A stretch of DNA of 64,000 bases from Acanthococcus lagerstroemiae. Its lineage: Eukaryota > Arthropoda > Insecta > Hemiptera > Eriococcidae. Numbering within the stretch: position 1 is the first letter of the stretch; each line of letters starts with the position of its first letter. Shown piece after piece: positions 11,880 through 22,055 of the stretch. The notes beneath the pieces are model-generated. The model did not search any database and was not told where the DNA came from. It worked only from the letters and a program-made list of their open reading frames with translations. The translations under genes and the position numbers were made by a program. The stretch is taken from NCBI GenBank assembly GCA_031841125.1, contig CM063109.1, forward strand, positions 3,448,321 to 3,512,320, read 5' to 3'.

Positions 11880-12900
11880 AATTTAGTTCCCTAATTTTGA
11901 GATGCATGGCTTCAATATGTTAGGAATCACTGCAGACAGCATTCGCTGCAGCGAAGTCTTTTCGTTAGCTCGTACCTGACTCTCACGAGCAGGTAATCCT
12001 CTCTCATCCCCCAACCGATGGTGCAAAAACAGGCTCTAGCTGCCACCTACATATCTGCATAATGTGTTTCCGCCACGCGGACAGGAACTCGTAGGGACGA
12101 CCCCGGGATGCTTGGTGGATTCTTCGACACATTGCGAGAGTCGTCTGTTCCGTATCGTATTTCGTACAGTGATAGTGAAGTGGCAGCTGGACGAGCCGAA
12201 TTGCATCTTAGGTGAGTTTACTCACGGAGTACCAATCTTTTCGTAGGCTTACCCTACTTCGATATTGAATTGTTTCATTATATTAATTAGGATAACGAGT
12301 TGCGCATACTCAGACTGTCTTGCCGGGTATCGACGTACGCTCATTATGCAGAGCGAGATGCTCAGGCGAGAATATGACGTACAGCCTCACGTGAGCGGTC
12401 TCACGTAGCAGGGCGGTCCGTACTCAGGGAGTACGTAGGCCTCGAGGCGGAGGTCCCCTAACCCCCGCACAAGTGTGGCCAGGGTGGATTAGCGGCGTAC
12501 CTACTGCGATACCTTGCACTGGCCGACGAGGCAGTGTGGCTTGCACTCAAGCCACGGGACAGATCATGAGGGTCATACCTCACAGTTTACATGTCTTGCT
12601 AGATTTCGATTCATGGTACTCAAACGCGATTATTATCTTAAATTCCAGGTGGTACCAATCGGCAGACGCGCCAAAGATCCGGCCCTCGCGCCTACAAGGT
12701 CTTCGCCTAACTTGCTTGATTAACAGACAATATCGGTTACATCTTCATTTTGTAGAATAAAGTTAATACGTTAAATTAGAGTTCATTTAGTTTCCCTTAA
12801 TTTACCAACGTACCGGCCTTTCGACTTACTCCTCCTTTCCTCCTTTTCTTTTCTTCTTTTCATTCATTCATTTACTACTACAAAATCTAAATTTTTACAT
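11880..12900. other. GC-richer unassigned stretch
   Basis: From about 11940 to 12745 GC content is clearly above background and CpG is frequent. Frames at 12064-12246, 12473-12760 and 12514-12723 (+) have no motif I recognise and mutually overlap. AATAAA-like sites occur near 12757. This could be an old retroelement tail or a non-coding exon; no second copy occurs in the window. Confidence 0.35.
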
Positions 12901-12904
12901 ATGT

Positions 12905-13620
12905 ACTTGAAAATTCTTGAATAATCCTAAACAGGTCCGGAAGAATATTAAACTAGTCTTAACGAGCCTTAATGTACTAATGGTGTGGTGGGACGTATGG
13001 CGATGCACGCGTGCCAGAGTGGCCCCTGAGATATCGCAGCCCCGGCCCCGGAAACTACCCTTTCGAGTATCGCATCAGTGGCCGGAGGGACGCTTTGAGC
13101 CGGGCCTGAGCCTCATTTCGCTTTCCGCTTCCGGTGCGCGCGTCTTGCGAGGGCCGCCATGAGGTCCTCTACTGACCGACGTTAGCGCTCCAGCACTAAC
13201 CTGGAAATTTCAGGTTCCCCACAGCGGACGCACTTCCTATTCACTTACCCCTCACCTCCTCGTCTTGGTACGCGTGGTTACGAAGGAAGGTGGTGACGGC
13301 AGGGTGCCCTGCTGGGGGATCCGCAGCAGCTGCAGCAGCTCTTCTAGGAGCCTTAATGTACTGTTGGAGAGTTTTGAATAAGGTCTGGAAGTCTCAGACG
13401 AGTCTTAAGGAGTCTCCATTAATACCTCAAAATTTCGTAAAAACGTTTGGAGGAATGTAAGTACGTCTTGAAGATCTCGTGAATCTTAGTAGTTAAAATG
13501 TCGAAAACACTCAATCTTACAGAGAGCATTAAACAGGCCTGGAAAAGTTTTGAAATGTCTTAAACATGCTTCAGTCACAAAATTGAAGAATTTTGAAGAG
13601 AGTTAAGCTCTTCTCCATGA
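12905..13620 (+). repeat. short-period (~10-11 bp) degenerate repeat block 3, interrupted
   Basis: GAGTCTTAAGGAGTC and GTCTTAACGAGCCTTAATG style units run from about 12905 to 12978 and resume at 13363, continuing to about 13620. The 369-bp stretch between is the LINE-tail insertion at 12979-13347, flanked by a perfect 15-bp duplication. The array therefore predates that insertion. Confidence 0.6.
12979..13347 (-). mobile_element. R1-like LINE 3' tail, 369-bp insertion with 15-bp TSD
   Basis: Read on the minus strand, this copy begins CTAGAAGAGCTGCTGCAGC, matching the stop-codon region of the R1-like LINE at 15714. It then follows the 3' untranslated sequence of that LINE to the common end GTCCCACCACACCA. 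The direct repeat GAGCCTTAATGTACT lies on both sides (12964-12978 and 13348-13362), a clean target-site duplication of the length made by target-primed reverse transcription. It is much more GC-rich than its surroundings. It could be a 5'-truncated LINE copy or a longer form of the ~100-bp SINE-like family. Confidence 0.8.
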
Positions 13621-14290
13621 AACCCTCTTGAAGCTCCCTTAATGAGTTCAAGTTATACCCAAATTTCTTCCTTTTTCTTAAAAAAATGAACATTTTAGAA
13701 CTTAACCACCTCAAAAAATCACTTTCTCAGTGACTGCAATTCAACAGGACAGCAGGCGGACATGTTTACTGACTGGACCGTCCTCCAGAGATCTTTTTCT
13801 GACCCCTGTAAAAATCGTGCAATGTTCTTTCAAATTATCTGATTTTTTTTGAGGCCCCTGAGAGAATTGTACAATTTTTTGCACATAAAGGGCTTCAGAA
13901 ATATCATCTCAGGAACCGCAAAAATTATGAGTCCTTTAGAATGTTCGGTGACTGAGTCTGTCGTCTTAAATCCGTCACTCTACTTTATCTCCGCCTCTGT
14001 TTGGAAAGTTGGGAGAGCCTTCGAAGTATCCTAACGAGTTTCAGAAAGATCTGAAAGTATACTAGATATAGCGAGTTTAAGTAAAAATGTGTGGGTCTTT
14101 AGTATGGCAGAATTCCTAAATGAGTTTGGAGGAGTCCTCGCAGGTCTTAAGTCCAAAGTCCTGAGAACAGCAAGAATTTCTTTCAAAGCTGCAGCGGTTT
14201 AGCATTTAGGTAAAATAACGACGGAACTGTTTGCTCGTTGAAGCTAGGTACTAAATTGACCTAAGAATTTCATTTTGGCGTAGCTGTAAT
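13621..14290. other. unassigned DNA with a small short-period repeat patch
   Basis: The patch at about 14030-14165 shows the same GAGTTTNNAAAGATC and GAGGAGTCCTCGCAGG style units as the ~10-bp repeat blocks. The rest has no recognisable gene or element. Confidence 0.4.
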
Positions 14291-14700
14291 GACCGCAGTT
14301 TATAATCGTTCACCAGTCACTGTAAACGTCGAAAAATCCATTAATAACCGGACATTTGGTCGGGGTGAAAACAATGGTGCCTCAGCTCGCTGATCGAAGA
14401 AAGACGACTGGATTAAGCTACCCTCCGATACTGTATCCGTATTGGAACCCTGACACTGTACTGCCAACTGAAGAGATTCGCCGTTTATAGAAACTTGGTG
14501 ACTGGCATGAAAGCTTCGGTGTGTCGGTGAAAAATGGTATTTTAACATGACCAACTGTATCAAGTCGAGCTTAACGTCGAGCTTTCTAGTCTTTCGCCTT
14601 CTTTCCGCGCGAATCACATGACATATGAGTTATTTTTCTTTCACATCTCTGTCCCTACTGTTCGGAGAACTCGATGCCGCAAGGTCTGTGTTGACGTATG
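14291..14700. other. CpG-containing unassigned stretch
   Basis: Higher CpG and GC than neighbours. A 105-codon minus-strand frame at 14300-14617 starts with a basic run but has no motif I recognise. It immediately precedes the truncated R1-like LINE, so it may be target-site DNA. Confidence 0.35.
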
Positions 14701-14749
14701 AGGGTGTAAAAGGATATTTTGAACCTTTTTTGTACCACGTTTGTGGGCC

Positions 14750-15714
14750 AGTCATGAAATTAACGATAATTTACGTATTAGGTTGTATGTATAGGTACTT
14801 TGACGGGACGTTGCTATTCCGAGAGCACTTTAGGCGGGCAGCAGAGAAGGCGGATCGAGTAGCCGGACAGTTGTTCTATCGAGTGTCGAACCTAGGAGGA
14901 CCGAGAGAGAAGACGAGGAAGATTTACGCGAGTGTCATCATGTCGGTCCTCCTATACGGGGCGCCAGTATTTTCCGACGCTATCAAGATTCCCTACAGAA
15001 GAGAAGAGATGGAGAAGATTCAGTGAAAAGCCGCAATGTAGAGTGTTATGCGTACCGCAATGTTTCTTCGGAGGGGCATTAGGCGTGTTAGCGTGTATAC
15101 CACCGATCGAACTGAAGGTCGGCGAAATAGCGCAGGTATACGGTGCAAAGAAGAGAGCGAAGACGAAACGGGAAGCACTTTGGGTCAAGCGAGACATCCA
15201 GTAGTCCACGCTTCGTACGTGGAAGGACGCACTCGCCCAGCCGACCAAGGGCGAATGGACCCGAACGCTGATACGCGATTTCGATGTATGGGCAGGCAGG
15301 TCCCATGGGGAACTGAATTTCTACCTGACCCAAGTCCTGAGCGGCCGCGAGTGCTTCGGCACGTATTTACATTGGATAGCGATAGCGCCGGACCTCGTGT
15401 GCGCGTACTGTGATCGAGGGGCGGAAGACAACCCTTGGCACACCCTATTCGAGTATGAGGTCTGGGAGTAGAAGAGGCGCGGGACGGCAACAGCGATCGA
15501 TCCTGGTGGCAACACGTGCGACAGTGACGGGATGATCAGCCGTCTCGCGCCGGACACCTTGATTCCGGAAATGCTGAAGAATGGGAGCAGATGGAACCGT
15601 GTGTCGACCTTTATCTCGATCATAATGAAAAAGAAGATACAGACAGAGTGGTCGAGGCAGAGGGCCGACGGACAAAGCTTAGCCCACACCGGACATAACA
15701 ACTCTGTACCATCC
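14750..15714 (+). pseudogene. R1-like LINE reverse transcriptase C-terminus, frameshifted
   Basis: Translation shows the C-terminal part of a type-1 (R1-clade-like) non-LTR reverse transcriptase. Near 14800-14970 it has FREHFRRAAEKADRVAG, then NLGGPREKTRKIYASVIMS and LLYGAPVFSD, the usual NLGG...LYGAPVW block of this clade. The frame then breaks. A second frame continues from about 15060 (GGALGVLACIPPIELKVGEI), and near 15397-15470 a zinc-knuckle-like CAYC-x9-H-x4 motif occurs whose last cysteine reads tyrosine. Stop codons at about 15023, 15200 and 15469 confirm it is dead. The fingers, palm and catalytic YADD are missing (5' truncation). The 3' untranslated region follows directly. Confidence 0.8.
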
Positions 15715-16043
15715 TAGAGCTGCTGCAGCTGCGGCGGATCCCCCGGCCGGGCTCATCTCGCTGTCACCACCTTCCTGCGTTGCCACAGGTACCAAGACTC
15801 GTGAAGGGTGAATGAAGGAAGCGCGTCCGTCTGTAGTGCATCAGAATTCCAGTTTAAAGCTGGGTATGTGACGCCTCAGTCAATAGGGTGTCCCATAGTG
15901 GCCCTGGCAAATGGGAACTCGAGCCAGTCTCAATGCGTCCCTCTTGTCACTCTGTGCGATACCAGAAAGGGTAGTTTCCGGGACCAGGGGTGCGGTGACT
16001 AGGGAGCCACTTTGGCATGCATGATTCGCCATACGCTCCACCA
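15712..16043 (+). mobile_element. 3' untranslated tail of the R1-like LINE
   Basis: This aligns by eye along its whole length with the reverse complement of 12979-13347. Shared blocks are GAGCTGCTGCAGCTG at the start, CACCACCTTCCT and GGTACCAAGAC in the first third, GAAAGGGTAGTTTCCGGG near 15967, and GCCATACGCTCCACCA at the end. Because it follows the LINE frame in the same orientation, it defines the 3' tail. Its final ~100 bp is the unit found alone at 33709, 36327, 47614 and 63271. Confidence 0.75.
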
Positions 16044-16473
16044 AGTGAGGCTATGTACTTACGTTTATCAGCTCAAACTTCGAATTGGATTTACACCCTT
16101 TTTTCATTGAAGACATAGGTGGTCTCAAGCGGTGACTTAAATTTTGAAATTAAGCCTTAAGTTCCTCAGAAATCACCTTCCACATTACCTGCTTTATTGG
16201 TAGTGTACATGATTTTTTTGCCGACCGCAGTAAATGATATTAATTCATGGTCAACATTTTATAAAAATTGAATTTAGAAGCTCCGAGAATTTTAAAACTC
16301 AGGTGAAATTCATTTACAGAGAAAGTAGCTGCGGTATCTAAGGAGCCAAATAACGAAAATTCATGCAACTTCAAAATTCTATTTTTGAAATTTCGCAAAT
16401 GCTCTAAATTAAGAAGGGCTGTCAGGAATGGGGTATTGTGGGGGTAGTGATATGAATTCAACACCACTGTCAC
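16044..16473. other. unassigned DNA
   Basis: No recognisable feature. The 91-codon minus-strand frame at 16240-16515 has no motif and runs into the miniature element. Confidence 0.4.
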
Positions 16474-16620
16474 CATAGGCGTAAATAGGGGGAATGGAGG
16501 AGTCTTAGTCCCCAAATTCTCTAAAAGCCCTTCCTCCCCCCAAAAAAATTACCCGAGCGAGAGAATTTTTATCATTATTTTGATACTTTTTAGCCTCCCG
16601 TTAGCTCTTACTCCAGGTCA

Positions 16621-17307
16621 ATGGTGAATCCCAGTTGCGTCCCGACCACCAATTTTTGTCTCAGTGGCGTCCCACTACGAAAAAGGGCACATCGTAATTG
16701 CGTCCCAGGGGAAAAGGTACATGTCTGAATCGCATCCCTTATTTTAACAGCTCAATTGCGTCCCATGTATTTCTTTTCTCACTTACCCAGACTTGATACT
16801 GGCTGGAAAGTATTGCAGGTGTGCTTAAAAATATATTTTATACTGCTACGCCTATACAGAGCTCTCACCTGAGCTAACCAGCAAGACCTAAACACCCTCA
16901 ACCTCATTCATCATCGGGCACTTCGTCTGGCCAGTGGTACCTTTCCCACCACCCCTGTCGACAGCCTGTATACGATCTGCAATGAACTGCCTTCAGATCT
17001 TCATCGAGCCATTGTATTCCTACGATTTACCACACGTATTGAAAATGCGAAACTTATAGCCATCAGCTACTTTCAGATTTTCCTGTTTTTCACTGAATAT
17101 TTTTCGCGTGCAATACACCACACGTGCCAACATGAAGAATGATTACAGAAGTCATTTTAATTCTAACATCGAGTGTCTATTTTTAGGGAAGGACGCAATG
17201 GGGATGCACGTCGGACGCAATTCAGATATGTACCTTTTTTTTATTGGGACGCAATTAGGATATATCATTTTTTTACCCTCCCATACGGGACGCAGTTGGG
17301 GTACAGC
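16621..17307. mobile_element. 687-bp inverted-arm element with iterated GCGTCCC motifs
   Basis: The left arm (16621-16765) carries at least five copies of a motif reading YGCGTCCC. The right arm (about 17180-17307) carries the complement GGGACGCR. Arms align inverted, for instance AATTGCGTCCCA then AAAAGGTACAT then TCTGAATYGCRTCC. A 7-8 bp direct repeat (CCAGGTCA at 16613-16620, CCAGGTCG at 17308-17315) flanks it and occurs only once in the uninterrupted host element at 51696-51865. Its middle holds a LINE fragment. No transposase is visible, so it is non-autonomous. Confidence 0.7.
16880..17060 (+). pseudogene. I-clade-like LINE fragment inside the inverted-arm element
   Basis: One frame reads LNLIHHRALRLASGTFPTTP followed by VDSLYTICNELPSDLHRAIV. 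This corresponds to the conserved block just after the palm/thumb of I- and jockey-type ORF2 proteins (pattern: nxxHHxxLRLAxGxFxTxPVxSLYxExxExPLxxRR). Stops lie just upstream. It is about 60 codons long and has no ends of its own that I can define, so it was either carried by the surrounding element or inserted into it. Confidence 0.65.
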
Positions 17308-17331
17308 CCAGGTCGATTATTTGCACTTAAT

Positions 17332-18615
17332 CATCATCATCATCATCACCTGCTTTGAGATAGTCAGCATTTCTCGTTGAGCAAATGAAACTAGCCACTT
17401 TCTTGCCTCGTATTCAAACTTAACTGTAATATGGCGCCTTCGTCAGCCCTTAAGATACTAAAAAGTGCTATTAAATGAGAACAAAAAACGAATTAAAACG
17501 GTCGCGCAATCAGCGATCGACTAATAGCAATTTGGAATTTTATAGCCGAATTCGAGCGCCTTCGGAGTGCACGCACGAGAAATAGAAAAAGCAAAATGAT
17601 AATAAAAACTTCGTTTTAAACTTCCGAGTTTCGATTAATACCTACTCGAATTTCAATCCCCAAAATTACGACTCCCTTCTGTCCGGAGGCCTAAATCCGT
17701 GTATGACCCCAAATGTGAATGGCGATTACGAATCCAAAACCAAATTGCTTGTATTCGTTGTGTTGAGAATAAATTGTGCGAATGTTTTCGTACTTGTTTG
17801 AAGCGAGTCGGATACAATATGCGATAAAAATTCCATTCCGGTATTCACGCGTAAACCGCACTCGCGTCCGCGAACGTCGTAATGTACGAGAAGGAGAAGA
17901 AAAATCCGGAAAAGATATACTCGAAGTAAATTTCACTCTCGTAAAGAAAATTTTTATAATTTTCCGCGAGTATATGACACTGATTCTCGGTGGTGCTCGC
18001 CGGCGCTGACATAATTTAAGGTACAAATTAGTCGCGTTGATGTCGTTGTTGGCTACATGTCGCATTATCATAACTCAGAGTTGCATCCAGCCAAGAAATA
18101 ATATCTTCATAACTTAACCGTTTCTTCTTTTTTTCTTCCTTCCTACGCTTTAATGTCGTTAAAATCGGAAACATTACCATCTTATTTGAAAATTTCTTCG
18201 TTTCGCACCGAATGAATAAATTGCGCGTTACGTCGAAAAATTTCCCGATTCAGTTTTCCTAGTGACCTATATATAGAAATATGTATTTAACTTACAAATG
18301 AAAAACTGAAACATTCGTACCGCCGCATTACGCGGATAGCGGGTGCCAGTCGTAGTTACAGCTGGGCAATAAAAATTAGCGGAATAAAAATCTCTTAATA
18401 TTTTCGAAGTGGTTTCCTCGTCACCACGTCGTGTTCTCTGTCGTAAATCGAAACTGAAATCATCTACCAGTCTGTCCCAGTAACCGCGGCTAAATGCCAC
18501 AATTTGGGTTTATTAGTCACCCATTTTGGAGGGAAACGTTTCGATGTCCGGATCGTTGATGAACATGTAGGTTCGTGGAGCCATCGGAGTTTTAAGATTC
18601 GAGTTGAGGAGTAGA
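17332..18615. other. unassigned, partly CpG-rich DNA
   Basis: Starts with an ATC microsatellite (17331-17350). The segment 17750-18060 is CpG-rich and has frames on both strands (17691-18071 minus, 17776-18009 plus) without motifs. It looks single copy and could be regulatory. Confidence 0.35.
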
Positions 18616-18619
18616 GGTC

Positions 18620-20410
18620 TGGCTCGACGAAATTGTCCTTACTAACATAATTAAGAAACTCAATAATAGGAACGCAAACGGATACTATATGATTTCCAAT
18701 AAAATGCCACAAATATTAATAAACGTACGAGTACTGCAAAAATGTCTCGACCTGAGATACTTCCCTGATATATGGGAAATAGGAAAAATCAAGCTCCTAA
18801 ACAAACCGGACGAGAACCCAACTGATGTCAGCTCATACAGACCCATTACTCTACTCCCCATATTAAGTAAAGTTTATGAAAAACTTATACGACATTGTCT
18901 AAATGCTGAAATCAAACAAAAGAATATCTTAAGCAAACACCAATTCTCGGATTTAGAAAAAAAAAAAAAAAAATCAACTGAAACAACCCTAAAAGAAATG
19001 ATTGACGCAGTTGATGATTTCAGAAGGTCCTAAAAAACGTCCTACTGATATACTGATTAGTTTTGACATACGAGGAGCCTTTGACAATATCAAATGGTCA
19101 GACCTTCTCAAAATTTTAGAAGAAAACAAAATTAACCCCAACTTTCTACAAATAATGAAAAGCTTTTAGAAAACAGAACCATAGGACTTCACCATAAAGA
19201 TAACAAGCCGTTACTAGAATACAGACTATCGATAGGGGTACCTCATAGAGCTACTCTATCACCCACCTTATTTAACCTTGCAATGTCGGAGGTACACAGA
19301 AAAACAGGTGAAATAAACAGAATAGAATCACTGAGCTACGCCGACGACCTACTGCTTATAATAGGGATTGAGGATAGAAGCAAAGCACATACACGATTAA
19401 CCATATGATAGAAACCATTAATATCACATTAAAGAAATTAGGCCTGAGTCTCAATCCAAAAAAGAAACCAAATACTGCTGGTATCGAGAATACATAAAAA
19501 AAGAGTTTGAACTAGAACATGAAAAGATAATAAAAACGCGCCAAGAAAAAATTGATTTTACTTCTTATATGAAGTATCTAGGGTTAATAATAGACCAAAA
19601 TATGAACTTCAACAAGCACATAGAATATACAATAAACAAAATTGAAAAGAACTTCCATACATTAAGATCTCTGTATAGCAACATTTTTGGTTTGGACAAA
19701 AAATTTAAAATTTAAAAAATACTATATAAGACTATTTTTTGATCAATAACTGAATACGGCTCCTTAATATACTATGGTAGACTAAGAATAACTGATATCA
19801 AAAAACTAATAGCAACACAGAGATTAATTCTGCTAGGTGTCATCTCAGTTTACAGAACAATTTCATATTCATCGACTAACGCAATAGCAGGTCTCACACC
19901 TGTAGACCTCAAAATCATTTAGGTAAATAAAATCAAAACAATTAAAACTGAGTGTGAAATGACCATCTTCGATATAAAAATAAAAAGTGATAAAATCAAA
20001 CAAACAAACGTGGAAACCCTAAATATATAGCAGAAGAGATATAAGATGCAACTACCGGCAGAAGGACTGTCTCTCTAATACCTAATGTACAAGACAAACT
20101 AAAAACCAAATTGTTTTCGATCTGACTACTACATGACGCAATACTTGACAGGACACGGCAATTTCGCCGCATACTTAAAAATATTCAAATTAACATAAGA
20201 TGATATATCTAGGGAATAAAAAGGTGCCATAGACGCATCTGACCCCACCTTCAGGGAATGTATAAAATTTAAGGACATCAGAGAAAAATTTAACATAACA
20301 GCAAGAGATTTGCAAACGTCAAAATTATTAAAAAAACGATAACTTCCACAAGATTAAGAGTTTTGTTAGACAGATTTTAAGAACCAAAAAAGAAATGGAA
20401 TAATCGATAA
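18620..20410 (+). pseudogene. R1-clade-like LINE reverse transcriptase, decayed
   Basis: Reverse transcriptase blocks appear in order across several frames. From 18770-18920 comes FPDIWEIGKIKLLNKPDENP followed by SSYRPITLLPILSKVYEKLI. Near 19050-19120 is LISFDIRGAFDNIKWSDLLK, near 19230-19290 GVPHRATLSPTLFNLAMSEV, and near 19330 the catalytic motif SYADDLLLII. Near 19570 is YLGLIIDQNMNFNKHIEYTI. The FDIRGAFDNIKW wording favours the R1 group over jockey. A run of 16 A near 18957 and several frameshifts and stops show it is inactive. The endonuclease and ORF1 are absent; the 3' end is uncertain. Confidence 0.8.
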
Positions 20411-21250
20411 CTTATAAACTATCCATAGCAACTTAAATGACTAGATAATTTAAAAATAGGAATTAATACAACTATGAATGTATAATTAATAGCTTTTCTT
20501 TTTCCACTTTCGTAACAAAACCTTTGTAATAAACTGCAAACTCCATTCTCCGACAGTAAGAAAAAACACAACCATGTAAAAACCTGGAGGCAGATGACAC
20601 TTGGGTCAGTATAAGGTACACGAATAAAATAAACTTGTATATCAGATTTTAGGGCTCGAATATCGACATAATTAGCGTATAATAATCGGAAAATCAAACA
20701 GCATTTTGGCAGAGCGTTAATGAAGTGGGCGAGAATCATTCTAACCCATTATTGCCGATTATAAAATCGGCCGATCATTCGGTAGGCCGATTACCGATTA
20801 ATCGACCAAATAGCGGTGTGCCATATTCTGTATGATAAGTTCATAGTGATCCAGATATACTGACAGATTTCAGCTGCTCGGCAGCTCGAAGTTATCACAA
20901 TTACCAGTTTGTTTAGCGCAGTCTGTCACTACCACTCACATTGCGGTCTCATGAATACACAACTGAGAATGAATGATTAACTATGATAACTGAAATAGTG
21001 ATGGATTCTTATAGTTATGATGAGAGAGATAATTCAAAATATGTAAGAATAATAAATTGTAAGAGAGATTGAACAATTTGTGCTGCTAGCCATATATATT
21101 CTCACTGACGTTGAAAGTAATATTTTCCAAAGCATGACGTCAAATTCTATCAACTCATTGGATTCTCGAATGGGTGAAGATTTTCGGGAAATGTTCAATA
21201 TACATTTCAGTACCATCCAATTTTCCCCTCATCGCGGGAAGGAGAGTAAT
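20411..21250. other. unassigned DNA with a CCGATTA-iterated patch
   Basis: Around 20750-20810 the heptamer CCGATTA and its complement recur (GCCGATTATAAAATCGGCC, GGCCGATTACCGATTAATCG), giving a small self-complementary patch. Such patches are typical of MITE interiors, but no ends were found. The 106-codon minus frame at 20419-20739 has no motif and overlaps the LINE end. Confidence 0.4.
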
Positions 21251-21254
21251 TTTC

Positions 21255-21985
21255 AAGACTAGTTCAGATTATTCAATCTCTAACACTCTTGTAAGATTCG
21301 TATATACTCTTCAAATTCTAAAATTTTTCCAAATTTATGTAAGACTCGCTAAAACTGTTTAAAATTCGTTTGTGACTTTTTATGACTTTTCCAAGTTTGA
21401 TTACGCTCTTAGAGATATGATCAAAACTTTCTAGAACTCGTGCAGCTATTTGAGACTCGTATACGACTCTAAAAGACTCTTCAAAACTAACTCAAACTCT
21501 TTAATGCTCATTTAAGACTCTCCCGATCTTGCTTGAGATTTCAACTATTTCAGACTGGTATACGATTCTAAAATACTTCTTGAAACTAAGTAGGATTTTT
21601 CAGTGCTCATTTAAGACTCTCAGAATTTGATTAAAATTTTTTAAGATCAAGATTGAGAAATATTTTCTTCTACTTGTTTAAAATAAGTAGATGTTCTTTA
21701 AGACACTTGGAAATTTTTAAAGATTCGCTGCGACAGTTCAAGACTCTTTATGACACTTTCAGACTGATTAAAATCTCTTTCGAACTCTTCTAGACTTGCT
21801 GCACTTGTTCGCAGCCTTCTGAATTTGGTGAAGACTCGTTTAAGATACTCGAGAACTTGCACAACTCTTGAAAACATATTTACGACTTTTGGGACTCTTT
21901 CGCACGTGTTTAGAGTTCCTTTAAACTCTTTAAAACACTCTTATCAGACTCGTTTGAGACACTGTAAGATGTTGCCGCTTGTAAA
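21255..21985 (-). repeat. short-period (~10-11 bp) degenerate repeat block 4
   Basis: On the + strand the units read GACTCTTTAAAACTC and AGACTCGTTTAAGAC, so the GAGTCTTAAA consensus lies on the minus strand. Phase is near 11 bp for more than 700 bp. The block ends beside a segment (22021-22055) that is shared with the equivalent position next to the block at 39570. Confidence 0.65.
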
Positions 21986-22020
21986 GCGGTTTTGTTTTAA
22001 ATATTTTTCTCTAAAATAGG

Positions 22021-22055
22021 CAATTGCCTTCATTGCCTTTCCAGTGTATCCGCGT
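22021..22055 (+). repeat. conserved flank of short-period repeat (copy 1)
   Basis: CAATTGCCTTCATTGCC followed by TTTCCAGTGTATCCGCGT is nearly repeated at 39972-40006 (CAATTGCCTCCATTTTC then TCTTCCATGTATCCGCGT). In both places it follows a minus-strand ~10-bp repeat block after a T-rich spacer. This suggests that block plus flank form one mobile unit. Confidence 0.5.

Larger units (their letters stand above)
16474..17331 (+). mobile_element. hAT-like MITE copy A, interrupted by a nested element
   Basis: The left part (16474-16620), starting CATAGGCGTAAATAGGGGG, matches the intact 170-bp element at 51696-51865, including TTATTTTGATACTT in the middle. The right end of that element is not reached at 16620. 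It resumes after 17307 with CCAGGTCGATTATTTGCACTTAAT, the counterpart of CCTAGGCCGTCTATTTGCGCTTATG at 51841-51865. The 687 bp between is a later insertion. No clear 8-bp duplication surrounds this copy, perhaps because of the ATC microsatellite at its right edge (17331-17350). Confidence 0.65.

Noticed and set aside
12917..13162. Proteins sharing VWWDVWRCTHAKVAP-type sequence at 12.9, 36.2, 47.6 and 63.3 kb
   Set aside because: The shared peptide is the translation of the LINE-tail repeat read on the antisense strand; there is no conserved frame beyond the repeat.
15048..15413. Independent protein-coding frames around 15.0-15.7 kb on both strands
   Set aside because: They are alternate frames of the frameshifted R1-like LINE.
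20750..20815. CCGATTA patch as a complete MITE
   Set aside because: The motif is iterated and self-complementary, but no paired ends or target duplication could be located.
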